Assembly: GCA_023228765.1 (NCBI GenBank)
Contig: JALOAM010000016.1
Span: 1 to 31,216 of the forward strand
DNA: 31,216 nucleotides
Direction of reading: 5' to 3'
Source of the DNA: Dehalococcoidia bacterium
GTDB taxonomy: Bacteria > Chloroflexota > Dehalococcoidia > UBA2979
Shown here: positions 1-8,823 of the stretch, one piece after another
Position numbering within the stretch: position 1 is the first letter of the stretch
Layout: each line of letters starts with the position of its first letter
Made by a program: the position numbers and the translations under genes
The notes under the pieces: generated by a model
The model's input: only the letters and a program-made list of their open reading frames with translations
What the model was told of the DNA's origin: nothing
Database searches by the model: none

Positions 1-1445
1 CGGCCTTCCCGACGTTCCGGCCCGCACCGGACGGCTCGAACGCCAGCTTCGACCACCTCACCGAGGACGAGATGGACGCCCTCCTCGACTTCGCGTTCGA
101 GCGCTACTTCGAGACGAGCGGCCTCTTCGGTTCCCCGGCTACGTGTGAGCGGATGCTGCGCCGCCTGATGGCGATCGGTGTCAACGAGATCGCCTGCCTC
201 ATCGACTTCGGTGTCGACACCGACGAGGTGCTCACCCACCTCGAGGACCTGCGAGGCGTGAAGGACCGCGTGTCCTCGCCGGCCACCGGCAACTCGCTGG
301 CCGCGACCTTCCAGCGCGAGGGCATCACGCACTTCCAGTGCACGCCGACGATGGCGAAGATGCTGATGCTCGACCCGGCGGCACGCGCTGCCCTCGGGCA
401 GCTGCGCCAGATGCTGGTGGGCGGCGAGGCTCTGCCTGCCGCGCTCGCGACCGACCTGCTGGGCGCCCTGTCGGGGCGCCTCGAGAACATGTACGGCCCG
501 ACGGAGACCACGATCTGGTCGTCGACCTCGACGGTCGTCGAGGGCGAGCCGGTCACCCTCGGCCGTCCGATCGCGAACACGCAGCTCTACGTCCTGGACG
601 AGGAACAGCGCGCCGTGGACGACGGTGTCCCGGGCGAGCTGTGGATCGGCGGTGACGGCGTGGGACGCGGGTACCTGCACGCGCCCGAGCTCACCGCGGA
701 GCGATTCATCTCGAACCCGTTCCTTGATGACCCCGACGCCCGCATGTATCGCACCGGTGACCTCGTGCGTTGGAGCGCGACCGACGGGCTGGAGTTCCTC
801 GGACGGATCGACCAGCAGGTGAAGGTGCGCGGCCACCGCATCGAACTCGGCGAGATCGAGGCGCGCCTGGTCGAGCACCCGGCGGTGCAGGACGCCGTCG
901 TGGTGGCGCAGCCCGACGCGCACGGCGACCTGCGACTGGCGGCGTTCCTCATCCCGGCCGGCGCGATGCCCGCGGCGAACGACCTCCGCGAGCACCTCGC
1001 GGACCGTCTGCCGGCCTACATGATGCCCGCGCACTTCGTGCCGATGGAGAGCTTCCCGAGGACGCCGAACAACAAGGTGGACCGGAACGCGCTGCCGCCC
1101 GCCGCCGAGCTGGCACTGGCGGAGGAACACCAGAGGTCGGCGCCGCCGGAGTCGTCCGCCGAGCGCATCGTCGCGCAGGCGTGGGAGGAGCTCCTGGGCA
1201 TCCCCGCGGTCGGCCTCGATGACAACTTCTTCGAGTTGGGTGGGGACTCACTGCTGATCGTCCGCCTGCACCAGCGCCTGGAGAACGTGCTGGCCGGCGA
1301 CGTGCCGTTCGCGGACCTGTTCCGTTTCCCCACCGTCCGCCAGTTCGCGGCGCGAGTGGCGGGTGAACCCGTCGCCCAGTCCGCCGCCTCTGAGGGTCGG
1401 GACCGCGCTGCGCTTCGGCGACAGGTCCGGTCCCGAGCTCGATAG
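1..1445 (+). CDS. NRPS 3' end: monooxygenase-interrupted Gly-type adenylation domain plus PCP (5' partial)
   Basis: The reading frame is open from base 3, so the gene enters from the left; 480 residues are visible. Visible residues 1 to about 90 are the C-terminal end of an FMN-dependent luciferase-like monooxygenase of the natural-product type (ETSGLFGSPATC, then EIACLIDFGV). The chain then re-enters an adenylation domain just before core A5: NMYGPTET (162-169), A6 GELWIGGDG, A7 YRTGDL, A8 GRIDQQVKVRGHRIELGEIE and A10 NNKVDR with Lys358. A PCP follows (LGGDSL, Ser416 as the pantetheine site) and a short basic tail. Cores A1-A4 lie outside the window, before the monooxygenase insert. Pocket residues aligned to GrsA 278/299/301/322/330/331 are Q112, L138, G140, M163, I171 and W172, which match the glycine code; three pocket positions are unseen. 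Family knowledge: MtaG and MelG of the myxothiazol and melithiazol pathways have such a monooxygenase in a glycine A domain. The gene lies 12 bp before the PKS gene and is surely in the same operon. Confidence 0.9.
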   Translation, partial: AFPTFRPAPDGSNASFDHLTEDEMDALLDFAFERYFETSGLFGSPATCERMLRRLMAIGVNEIACLIDFGVDTDEVLTHLEDLRGVKDRVSSPATGNSLAATFQREGITHFQCTPTMAKMLMLDPAARAALGQLRQMLVGGEALPAALATDLLGALSGRLENMYGPTETTIWSSTSTVVEGEPVTLGRPIANTQLYVLDEEQRAVDDGVPGELWIGGDGVGRGYLHAPELTAERFISNPFLDDPDARMYRTGDLVRWSATDGLEFLGRIDQQVKVRGHRIELGEIEARLVEHPAVQDAVVVAQPDAHGDLRLAAFLIPAGAMPAANDLREHLADRLPAYMMPAHFVPMESFPRTPNNKVDRNALPPAAELALAEEHQRSAPPESSAERIVAQAWEELLGIPAVGLDDNFFELGGDSLLIVRLHQRLENVLAGDVPFADLFRFPTVRQFAARVAGEPVAQSAASEGRDRAALRRQVRSRAR

Positions 1446-1457
1446 CACACACGCCGT

Positions 1458-4400
1458 ATGGAGCGTCGCACGATGGATGAACTCAGTATTCCTGCCGAGC
1501 TTGATTCGGCGATCGCGATCGTCGGGATGGCCGGGCGCTTCGCCGGTGCCGACACCGTCGACGAGCTGTGGAAGCACGTCCGAGCGGGCGAGAACCTGCT
1601 CGGACGCTACTCCGACCAGGACCTCGAGCGGGCGGGCGTGCCGACGGCGCGCCGCCGTGACCCGAACTACGTCCCCGTGGGTGGCGACATCGAGCGGATG
1701 AAGCAGTTCGATGCCGCGCTGTTCGGCATCGGACCGCGCGACGCCATGCTGATGGACCCTCAGCACCGCCAGTTCCTGGAGTGCGCGTGGACCGCGCTGG
1801 AGGCTGCCGGGCACGCTCCGGACCACTTCAACGGCGCCGTCGGCATCTTCGCTGGCTCAGGCCAGAACACGTACCTCCAGAACAACATCCTGACGAATCC
1901 CGACCTGGTCGACTCGCTGGGGATGTTCCTGATCCGCCACACCGGGAACGACAAGGACTTCCTGTCCACGCACACCTCGTACCGCCTGAACCTGCGCGGT
2001 CCGAGTGTCAACATCCAGACGGCCTGCTCGACCTCGCTGGTGGCGATCCACCTCGCGACGCAGAGCCTGCTCGGACACGAGTGCGACATGGCCCTCGCCG
2101 GTGGCGTGACGCTGAACGTCCCCGCGGGCGAGGGCTACCTGTACCGGGAGGGCGAGGTGCTCTCCCAGGACGGCGTCTGCCGTCCGTTCTCCGAGGGCTC
2201 CAGTGGGACCGTCCTGACCAGCGGCGTGGGCGTCGTCGTCCTCCGCCGGCTGGCGGACGCCGTCGCTGACGGCGACCAGATCTTCGCCGTCGTCCGTGGC
2301 TCGGCCGTGAACAACGACGGCGCCGGGAAGAGCAGCTTCTTCGCGCCGACCGTGGACGGACACGCAGCCGTGGTCGCGGAAGCCCTCGCGGTCGCCGGTG
2401 TCGACGCCGAGACCGTGACCTACCTCGAATCGCACGGCACGGGGACCCGCCTCGGCGACCCGATCGAGGTCGAGGCGCTGACGCACGCCTTCCGCGAGTC
2501 GACGAACGGTGTCCAGTTCGCGGCGCTCGGCTCCACGAAGGCGAACATCGGGCACACCGACACGGCGGCCGGCGTCGCCGGGATCATGAAGGTCGCGCAG
2601 GCAATGCGCGCCGGTGAGATCCCGCCCCTGGCCAACTTCACCAGCCCGAACACCCTGACCGACCTCGACCGCTCGCCGTTCTACGTGCCGACGGAGGTCA
2701 TCCCGTGGTCCCCTCCGGCGGGCACGCCGAGGCGGGCGGGCGTGAGTTCGCTCGGTGTCGGTGGCACCAACGCGCATGTCGTGCTGGAGGAGTGGCCGCA
2801 CGCCCCGCGCTCCGGCCCGTCGAAGCGCTGGCAGTTGCTGCCGCTCTCGGCTGCCTCGAAGTCCGCGCTTGGCCGCGTGGCGGAGGGCCTGGGCGAGCAC
2901 CTCGGTGCCGAGCCCGGCGTCCCGCTCGCTGATGTCGCTCACACGTTGCAGGTGGGGCGGACCGCCCTGTCGCACCGGCGGATCGTGGTCGCATCCTCCC
3001 ACGAGGAGGCCGTTGCGCAGCTTACGGCCTCGGCGTCCGCGGGGACGGATGCCGAGGCTCCCGCCAGCCCGGCGCCGGTCGCGTTCATGTTCCCCGGCGG
3101 TGGATCCCACCACGTGGGCATGGCGCGCGGCCTCTACGAGTCCGAGCCGGTCTTCCGCGCTCACGTGGACGAGTGCGCCGCGCTCCTCGCATCCGAGCTG
3201 GATGTCGACCTGCGGGCCGCGATGTACGGCGACGACCCGGCGGGACTCGACGACCTCGAGGTCGCACTCCCGGCGATCTTCGTCACGGACTACGCGCTTG
3301 CGAAGCTGTGGGAGTCCTGGGGCATCGTCCCGGAGGCGATGATCGGCCACAGCCTCGGCGAGTACGTCGCGGCGACGCTCGCGGGTGTCTTCCAACTGAA
3401 GGACGCCCTGTCACTGGTCGTGACCCGGGGCCGCCTCGTGAAGCGCGTCGCCGGGAAGGGCCTGATGCTGGCGGTGTCCGCCAGCGAGTCCGTCGCCCTC
3501 GAACACCTGGGCGCGCTTCCGTCGGACCTCACGGTCGGCACGGTGAACGCGCCCAACGAGTGCGTCCTGTCCGGCTCGCCCTCAGCGGTCCAGGATGCAG
3601 CCACGCGGCTCACCGCGGCCGGGATCGAGCACCGCGAGGTCCTGCTGTCGGCTGCGGCCCACTCCCCGCTCCTCGACCCGATCCTCGGAGAGTTCGAGGA
3701 TGCCGTCCGGCGCCTGAAGCTGTCCGCTCCCACGCGACGCTTCATCTCCGACGTGACGGGTACCTGGATCACCTCGGCGCAGGCATGTGACCCGGCCTAC
3801 TGGGCCAGCCACCTGCGCCAGACGGTCCGCTTCTCCGACGGTGTCCGGACCCTGCTCGAGGCGTACCCGGAGGCCGTCCTCGTGGAGGTGGGTCCCGGCC
3901 AGTCGCTGCGCTCGTACGCGATGCAGCAGAACCCGAGGCCGCACGCCGGGATCTCCTCGCTTCGACACCGCAACCAGGACGTGGACGACGCGCGCTACCT
4001 CATGGAATCGCTCGGCGCGATGTGGGTGGCCGGCGTGGCGATCGACTGGAAGCGCATCCGCGGCGACGAGGTCCGCGCGCGTGTCTCGCTGCCGACGTAC
4101 CCGTTCGAGCCCGTGGAGCACTGGATCGACCGAGGCGTCGAGAGCGTCGCCCAGCGCGCCGAGGCTCGATCCCTCGACCGGATCGAAGACCTCTCCTCGT
4201 GGTTCTCGCGTCCGCTATGGGTGCCGGCGCCGCTCGCGCGTCGGCAGGCGCGCCTGCAGGCCCGGGAACGCTGGCTGCTCTTCGTGGACGGCGAGGGCGT
4301 CGGCGACGCACTCGCGACGCGACTGCGTGAGCTCGACCAGGACGTGATCGTCGTCTACCTGGGCGACGAGACGACGCCCTTCGTGCGCCGGAACGCGGAG

Positions 4401-7400
4401 ATCTACCAGATCAGCCCCGGCGCGGAAGCCGACTACCAACAGCTGTTCGATGTCCTCGCAGCCTCCGAGTGGGCCCCGGACCGGGTCGTCCACCTCGGCG
4501 GGCTGATGGAGGTGTCCGGCCGGGACCGGCTGGACCGCTTCGAACGTGTGCAGGACCGGACGTTCTACAGCCTGCTGCACATCGCGCAGGCGCTCACGGA
4601 GCGCGTGCCGGACGCCCACACGCACCTCGGCGTGGTCTCGCGAGGGATGCAGCGGACCGGCTCGGAGGCCACCACGGCGCCCGAGCAGGCGACCCTGCTG
4701 GGGCCCTGCCGCGTGATCCCGCGCGAGTACCCCTCCATCACCTGCCAGAGCATCGACCTCGAACTGCCGCGGCGCGGCTGGCGAGGCCGCTACACCCGCG
4801 GTCGTGACGAGGAGGACCTCCGCGCCACCATCGAGGCGCTCATCCTCGACCTCGCGAACCCCGGGGAGGAGGCCACGGTCGCCTACCGCCACGGCGAGCG
4901 ACTGGTGCAGACCCTGTCCCGCGTCGAGCTGGACGCCCCCGCCGAGGACAGCACGTCCGGCGACGCCCGCGTCGCCCTGCGCGAGCATGGCACGTACCTG
5001 ATCACCGGTGGCTTCGGCGGCATCGGCGCCGTGTTCGCCCGGTACCTCGCGACCTCAGTCAAGGCGCGCCTGGCCCTGGTGGGGCGGACGTCGCTCCCCG
5101 ACCGCGCGTCGTGGGATGCATGGGTGGAGGCTCACCCTCGCTCCGACGCGACCAGCGAGCGGATCGCGCTCGTGCGCGAGCTGGAGGCGCTGGGTGCGCA
5201 GGTGCTTCCGCTGTCAGCGGACGTCTCCGACCTGGAGGAGATGCGCGCGGCGGTGGCTCGCGTCACCTCGTACTTCGGCCACATCGACGGCGTCATCCAC
5301 GCTGCCGGCGTGCTGGACGACGGACTGATCGCCACGAAGGAGCGGGCACGCGCCCGCGCCGTCATCGCGCCGAAGGCGCACGGCGCCATCGTCCTGAGCG
5401 AGCTGCTCCAGCGCCGCCCGCCGGCCTTCACGGTCTTCTGTTCATCGACCAGCGCGCTCCTCGGCGTGCCGGGGCAGGTGGACTACGTCGCGGCGAACGC
5501 CTTCCTGGATGCGTTCGCGCAGCAGCAGACCGCCCTCGGGCAGCGCGGCGTGATCTCCGTGGACTGGGGACTCTGGCGCGAGGTCGGCCTCAGCGCCCGC
5601 CAGTCCGTGGACGATGACGACATCGCCGAGGTCACCGACGCCGACGGTCCCGTGCTGGGTACGCTGACCTCGTCCGGCGAGGGCGAGTTCGTGTTCGAGA
5701 CCTCGTACTCGCCGTCGAGCCACTGGTTCCTCGACGAGCACCGCGTCGCGAGCGGCACGGCGCTGGTCCCCGGCTCGCACTACGTCGAGCTCGCGCGCGC
5801 TGCCGCGGCCCATGTCGCCGGCGACCACATCGTGGAGATCGAGAACCTCAGCTTCCTCGCTCCCTTGCAGGTCCCGGACGGTGGACATCGCACCGTCCGA
5901 GTACGCCTGGAGGCGGGCTCAGGGCGGTTCCGTGTGATGAGCGCCGCCGACCCGACCAACGAGGCGAGCTTCGAGCTCCACGCGGAGGGCTTCGTCCGCG
6001 GCGTCAGCCCGGTCGAGGTGCCCTCGCGCTGCTCGGTCGACAAGATCCGTGACCGCTGCCGGCCGTCCAGCCGGCAGGAGGTGCTGGGACGGCAGGAGAC
6101 GCACCTGCGCTTCGGGCCGCGCTGGGCCAACCTCCAGGAGGTATGGCTCGGGCAGGACGAGGTGTTCGGGCGGATCGAGCTGCCCCCGGCCTACGCGGCG
6201 GACCTCCAGCGGTTCGGCCTGCACCCCGCGATGCTCGACATCGCGACGGGCCTCGGCCTGCCGCTCCTCGAGGGGTACGCATCCTGCAACGACCTCTTCG
6301 TGCCGCTCTCGTACGGTCGGGTGCGCGTGCACGATGCCCTCCCCGCGCGCTTCTTCACGCACATCCGTCCCACGGAGGCGCGCGACATTGCCGCCGGCGT
6401 CGTGAGCTTCGACGTTGCGCTGCTTGACGACGACGGCCGAGTGCTGGTGGAGGTCGAGTCGTTCTCGCTCCGCCGCATCGGTGAGGCCTCCCGCCTCGCG
6501 CTGTCGGACGTCGACGAGGCGCCGCGGCGTGCCACGGGCGAGAGCGCGTTCGTGGCGGCCGGACTGCCCGCGGCGATCACCCCCGGCGACGGCGTCGAAG
6601 CGCTGCGTCGGGTGCTGTCCGCGCCCTCGGCGCAGATGGTGGTCTCCTCGATCGAGGTCGACCGCCTCCGCTCCTGGCTCGACCACGACCAGCGTCGGAA
6701 CACCGGGCAGGCCGCCCGCGTGGCTCGTCCCACCCTCGAGGTGGAGTTCGAGGCAGCGTCGAACCCGGTGGAACAGCAGATCGCGGAGTGGTGGCAGGAA
6801 CTGCTCAACCTCTCCAGCGTCGGTGTCCACGACGACTTCTTCCAGATCGGCGGCCACTCGCTGATCGCGTTGCGGCTCTTCGCGCTGATCAAGCAGCACT
6901 ACCGCGTGGACATCGGTCTTGCGGCGCTGTTCGACAGCCCGACGGTGGCGAAGCTGGCGGCACTCGTGCAGGGCGGGGCGGGCGACTTCGTCCGCGGCCC
7001 GTCCGAGGACGCCGAGTCCGGCGACCAGCCGTGGCCGTGCCTCGTGCCGATCAAGCCGGCCGGCACGCATCCGCCGCTCTTCTGTGTGCACGGGGCGAAG
7101 GGCAACGTGCTGATCTTCCGTGACCTCGCGCAGCGGCTATCGCCCGAGCAGCCGTTCTATGGCCTGCAGATGCAGGGCGTGAACGGCGTGGACCCGTTCC
7201 ACACCTCCATCCAGGAGATGGCGGCCCACTACGTCGAGGAGATGCGCGGCGTCCAGCCGGTGGGCCCGTACTACCTCGCGGGGTACTCAGGCGGTGGCCT
7301 GATCGCCCTGGAGATGGCGCGCCAGCTGAAGGAAGTGGACCAGAAGGTGGCGATGGTGCTCCTGGTGGACGCGCCCGCCCCGGACTACACGCGGATGCGC

Positions 7401-7862
7401 AGCTTCCCGTGGTTCCAGCTCCGCAGCGCGGAGGCCGTGCTGCAGCAAGGCCCCAGCCTGCTCTGGGAACGCCTCCGCGGCCGCTGGTACTGGTGGAACT
7501 GGGGCCGAGGGCGCCCCTCCGGCCTGTCGTTCAACCACATGGACTCCGTCATGGCAGGGCACCAGGCCTCGCGGTTCGATGGGTACGCCGTCCTGCTTCG
7601 CGTGAAGACGCGCGTCTACCCGGCGGACCTCGGCTGGAACCGCTGGATCACCCGAGGTATCGAGAGCCACGACGTCTCCGGCACGCACGAGTCGATGTGG
7701 GTCGCACCACACGTGGACGTCCTGGTGCGCCTCTTCGAGAACGCCCTCGCACGTGCCCGGTCGATCGATGCGGCGGAGCGTGCGTCGGCCGCCGAGACTC
7801 CCGAGGATGGCGCAAGCGATCCTGCGCCGGCCGTGGTCAGCGGCCTGGGGCGCGTGGGCTAG
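1458..7862 (+). CDS. Type I polyketide synthase module, KS-AT-KR-DH-ACP-TE
   Basis: A 2134-residue terminal extension module. KS about 17-440 has the full triad Cys190 (TACSTS), His326 (ESHGTGT) and His366 (NIGHTD). AT about 541-830 has Ser632 (GHSLGEY) and His735 in AAAHSP, where malonyl ATs usually read HAFH and methylmalonyl ATs YASH, so the extender unit is uncertain. A KR structural subdomain follows (about 915-1165), then the catalytic KR with GGFGGIG (1184-1190), Ser1330, Tyr1343 and Asn1347; the LDD motif at 1286-1288 suggests a B-type ketoreductase. The DH comes after the KR: His1428 in DEHRVASGTALVPG (one residue longer than HxxxGxxxxP), FGPRW near 1552 and Asp1594 in HPAMLD. The ACP has Ser1801 (GGHSL); the TE has Ser1944 (GYSGGG) and probably a His in SGTHES. 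The alternative start at 1473 is better placed behind GGAG at 1460-1463. Role: condense a C2 unit onto the peptidyl intermediate, reduce and dehydrate it, and release the product. Confidence 0.95.
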   Translation: MERRTMDELSIPAELDSAIAIVGMAGRFAGADTVDELWKHVRAGENLLGRYSDQDLERAGVPTARRRDPNYVPVGGDIERMKQFDAALFGIGPRDAMLMDPQHRQFLECAWTALEAAGHAPDHFNGAVGIFAGSGQNTYLQNNILTNPDLVDSLGMFLIRHTGNDKDFLSTHTSYRLNLRGPSVNIQTACSTSLVAIHLATQSLLGHECDMALAGGVTLNVPAGEGYLYREGEVLSQDGVCRPFSEGSSGTVLTSGVGVVVLRRLADAVADGDQIFAVVRGSAVNNDGAGKSSFFAPTVDGHAAVVAEALAVAGVDAETVTYLESHGTGTRLGDPIEVEALTHAFRESTNGVQFAALGSTKANIGHTDTAAGVAGIMKVAQAMRAGEIPPLANFTSPNTLTDLDRSPFYVPTEVIPWSPPAGTPRRAGVSSLGVGGTNAHVVLEEWPHAPRSGPSKRWQLLPLSAASKSALGRVAEGLGEHLGAEPGVPLADVAHTLQVGRTALSHRRIVVASSHEEAVAQLTASASAGTDAEAPASPAPVAFMFPGGGSHHVGMARGLYESEPVFRAHVDECAALLASELDVDLRAAMYGDDPAGLDDLEVALPAIFVTDYALAKLWESWGIVPEAMIGHSLGEYVAATLAGVFQLKDALSLVVTRGRLVKRVAGKGLMLAVSASESVALEHLGALPSDLTVGTVNAPNECVLSGSPSAVQDAATRLTAAGIEHREVLLSAAAHSPLLDPILGEFEDAVRRLKLSAPTRRFISDVTGTWITSAQACDPAYWASHLRQTVRFSDGVRTLLEAYPEAVLVEVGPGQSLRSYAMQQNPRPHAGISSLRHRNQDVDDARYLMESLGAMWVAGVAIDWKRIRGDEVRARVSLPTYPFEPVEHWIDRGVESVAQRAEARSLDRIEDLSSWFSRPLWVPAPLARRQARLQARERWLLFVDGEGVGDALATRLRELDQDVIVVYLGDETTPFVRRNAEIYQISPGAEADYQQLFDVLAASEWAPDRVVHLGGLMEVSGRDRLDRFERVQDRTFYSLLHIAQALTERVPDAHTHLGVVSRGMQRTGSEATTAPEQATLLGPCRVIPREYPSITCQSIDLELPRRGWRGRYTRGRDEEDLRATIEALILDLANPGEEATVAYRHGERLVQTLSRVELDAPAEDSTSGDARVALREHGTYLITGGFGGIGAVFARYLATSVKARLALVGRTSLPDRASWDAWVEAHPRSDATSERIALVRELEALGAQVLPLSADVSDLEEMRAAVARVTSYFGHIDGVIHAAGVLDDGLIATKERARARAVIAPKAHGAIVLSELLQRRPPAFTVFCSSTSALLGVPGQVDYVAANAFLDAFAQQQTALGQRGVISVDWGLWREVGLSARQSVDDDDIAEVTDADGPVLGTLTSSGEGEFVFETSYSPSSHWFLDEHRVASGTALVPGSHYVELARAAAAHVAGDHIVEIENLSFLAPLQVPDGGHRTVRVRLEAGSGRFRVMSAADPTNEASFELHAEGFVRGVSPVEVPSRCSVDKIRDRCRPSSRQEVLGRQETHLRFGPRWANLQEVWLGQDEVFGRIELPPAYAADLQRFGLHPAMLDIATGLGLPLLEGYASCNDLFVPLSYGRVRVHDALPARFFTHIRPTEARDIAAGVVSFDVALLDDDGRVLVEVESFSLRRIGEASRLALSDVDEAPRRATGESAFVAAGLPAAITPGDGVEALRRVLSAPSAQMVVSSIEVDRLRSWLDHDQRRNTGQAARVARPTLEVEFEAASNPVEQQIAEWWQELLNLSSVGVHDDFFQIGGHSLIALRLFALIKQHYRVDIGLAALFDSPTVAKLAALVQGGAGDFVRGPSEDAESGDQPWPCLVPIKPAGTHPPLFCVHGAKGNVLIFRDLAQRLSPEQPFYGLQMQGVNGVDPFHTSIQEMAAHYVEEMRGVQPVGPYYLAGYSGGGLIALEMARQLKEVDQKVAMVLLVDAPAPDYTRMRSFPWFQLRSAEAVLQQGPSLLWERLRGRWYWWNWGRGRPSGLSFNHMDSVMAGHQASRFDGYAVLLRVKTRVYPADLGWNRWITRGIESHDVSGTHESMWVAPHVDVLVRLFENALARARSIDAAERASAAETPEDGASDPAPAVVSGLGRVG

Positions 7863-7863
7863 C

Positions 7864-8823
7864 ATGCCTGACGCCCCCGGCCCTCGGCTCCGGCGACGCC
7901 ACGTCGCCATCCTCGCGGCGATCGCCGGCGTGTTCTCGCTTGCGGGGTATGTCGGGATCGCCTGGGTCGCGGCGGATCGGTGGCTCCACTGGGAGTCACC
8001 GCCGATGACGATGTCCCTCGACTCCGTCCCCCTCGACGTCGAGGAGGTCACGTTCCCCTCGCGCACCGGTGACCGGCTCTCCGGCTGGTACGTAGAGGCG
8101 TCCGGCACCGGTTCGGCCGACCTCGGATGCTCGCCGGAGGAGCGGACGCTCGTCGTGCTCCTCCACGGGTTCAGCGACCGACGTGAGTCACTGCTCGCCC
8201 ACGCGGACTTCCTCCACCAGCACGGCTGCGATGTCCTGCTGTTCGATTTCTCGGGCAGCGGGACATCGGACGGTGATGTGCGGACGATCGGCGTACGAGC
8301 GCAGGAGGACGCCCTCGGCGCGCTCGACTACGCGGAAGGCCGCTTTGCGGGAGAGATGCCTCGCACCGTCCTCATGGGGATCTCGATGGGTGCCGTCGTG
8401 GCGCTGTCGGTCGGCTCGGACGAGCGCGTCGACGCGGTCGTCGCGGAGGCGCCGTACTCGGACTTCTCCGCCGTGTTCGGCGGTTGGCTGCGCGGCCGGA
8501 TCGGCCCGCTGGCCCCGTTCGTCAAGCCGCTCGCGCTGAGGCTGATGGAGTGGCGGAGTGAACCCGGCGTCCGTTCGCTCTCGGCGGTGGATGCCGCCAC
8601 CGAGCTGCGCGCGACGCCCGTGTTCGTCATCGAGAACGAGCTGGATGGCAGCGTCCCGCCCGGTAGCGCCGAGGCGGTAGCCTCCGCCGCCGAGGATGCC
8701 GAGCACTGGCTCGTCCCGCAGTCCGCCCACGGGCAGGGCCTCGCGGCCAGCGCCGAGGAGTACCAGGAGCGCGTGCTCTCCTTCATCAGCTCCGCGTGGT
8801 TGGATGTATCCGAGGTCGCCTGA
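7864..8823 (+). CDS. Membrane-anchored alpha/beta hydrolase
   Basis: A 319-residue protein. A basic start (RLRRR) and one hydrophobic segment at about 13-36 make an N-terminal anchor with the enzyme domain probably outside the membrane. The hydrolase fold shows the oxyanion HGF (101-103), the nucleophile elbow GISMG with Ser174, and likely Asp261 (NELDG) and His289 (SAHGQG), so the triad looks complete. The chosen ATG lies one base after the PKS stop codon; the open frame runs further back into the PKS gene, but that would add a long Arg-rich extension. The downstream PPTase start overlaps this stop codon, so the three genes are translationally coupled. The substrate is unknown. In this setting it could hydrolyse, cyclise or edit the polyketide-peptide product, or be an unrelated esterase. 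Confidence 0.85.
   Translation: MPDAPGPRLRRRHVAILAAIAGVFSLAGYVGIAWVAADRWLHWESPPMTMSLDSVPLDVEEVTFPSRTGDRLSGWYVEASGTGSADLGCSPEERTLVVLLHGFSDRRESLLAHADFLHQHGCDVLLFDFSGSGTSDGDVRTIGVRAQEDALGALDYAEGRFAGEMPRTVLMGISMGAVVALSVGSDERVDAVVAEAPYSDFSAVFGGWLRGRIGPLAPFVKPLALRLMEWRSEPGVRSLSAVDAATELRATPVFVIENELDGSVPPGSAEAVASAAEDAEHWLVPQSAHGQGLAASAEEYQERVLSFISSAWLDVSEVA

Noticed and set aside
1..1445. Adenylation domain taken as truncated or decayed because A1-A4 are missing
   Set aside because: The monooxygenase insert explains the gap; the missing part should lie left of the window.
1857..3395. Long open frame antisense to the PKS KS-AT region
   Set aside because: Arg/Val/Asp-rich with no domain; it is the complement of a strongly conserved KS and AT in GC-rich DNA.
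5919..7091. Long antisense open frame opposite the PKS DH and ACP
   Set aside because: No motif, composition typical of reverse-frame translation; the sense strand carries clear DH and ACP motifs.
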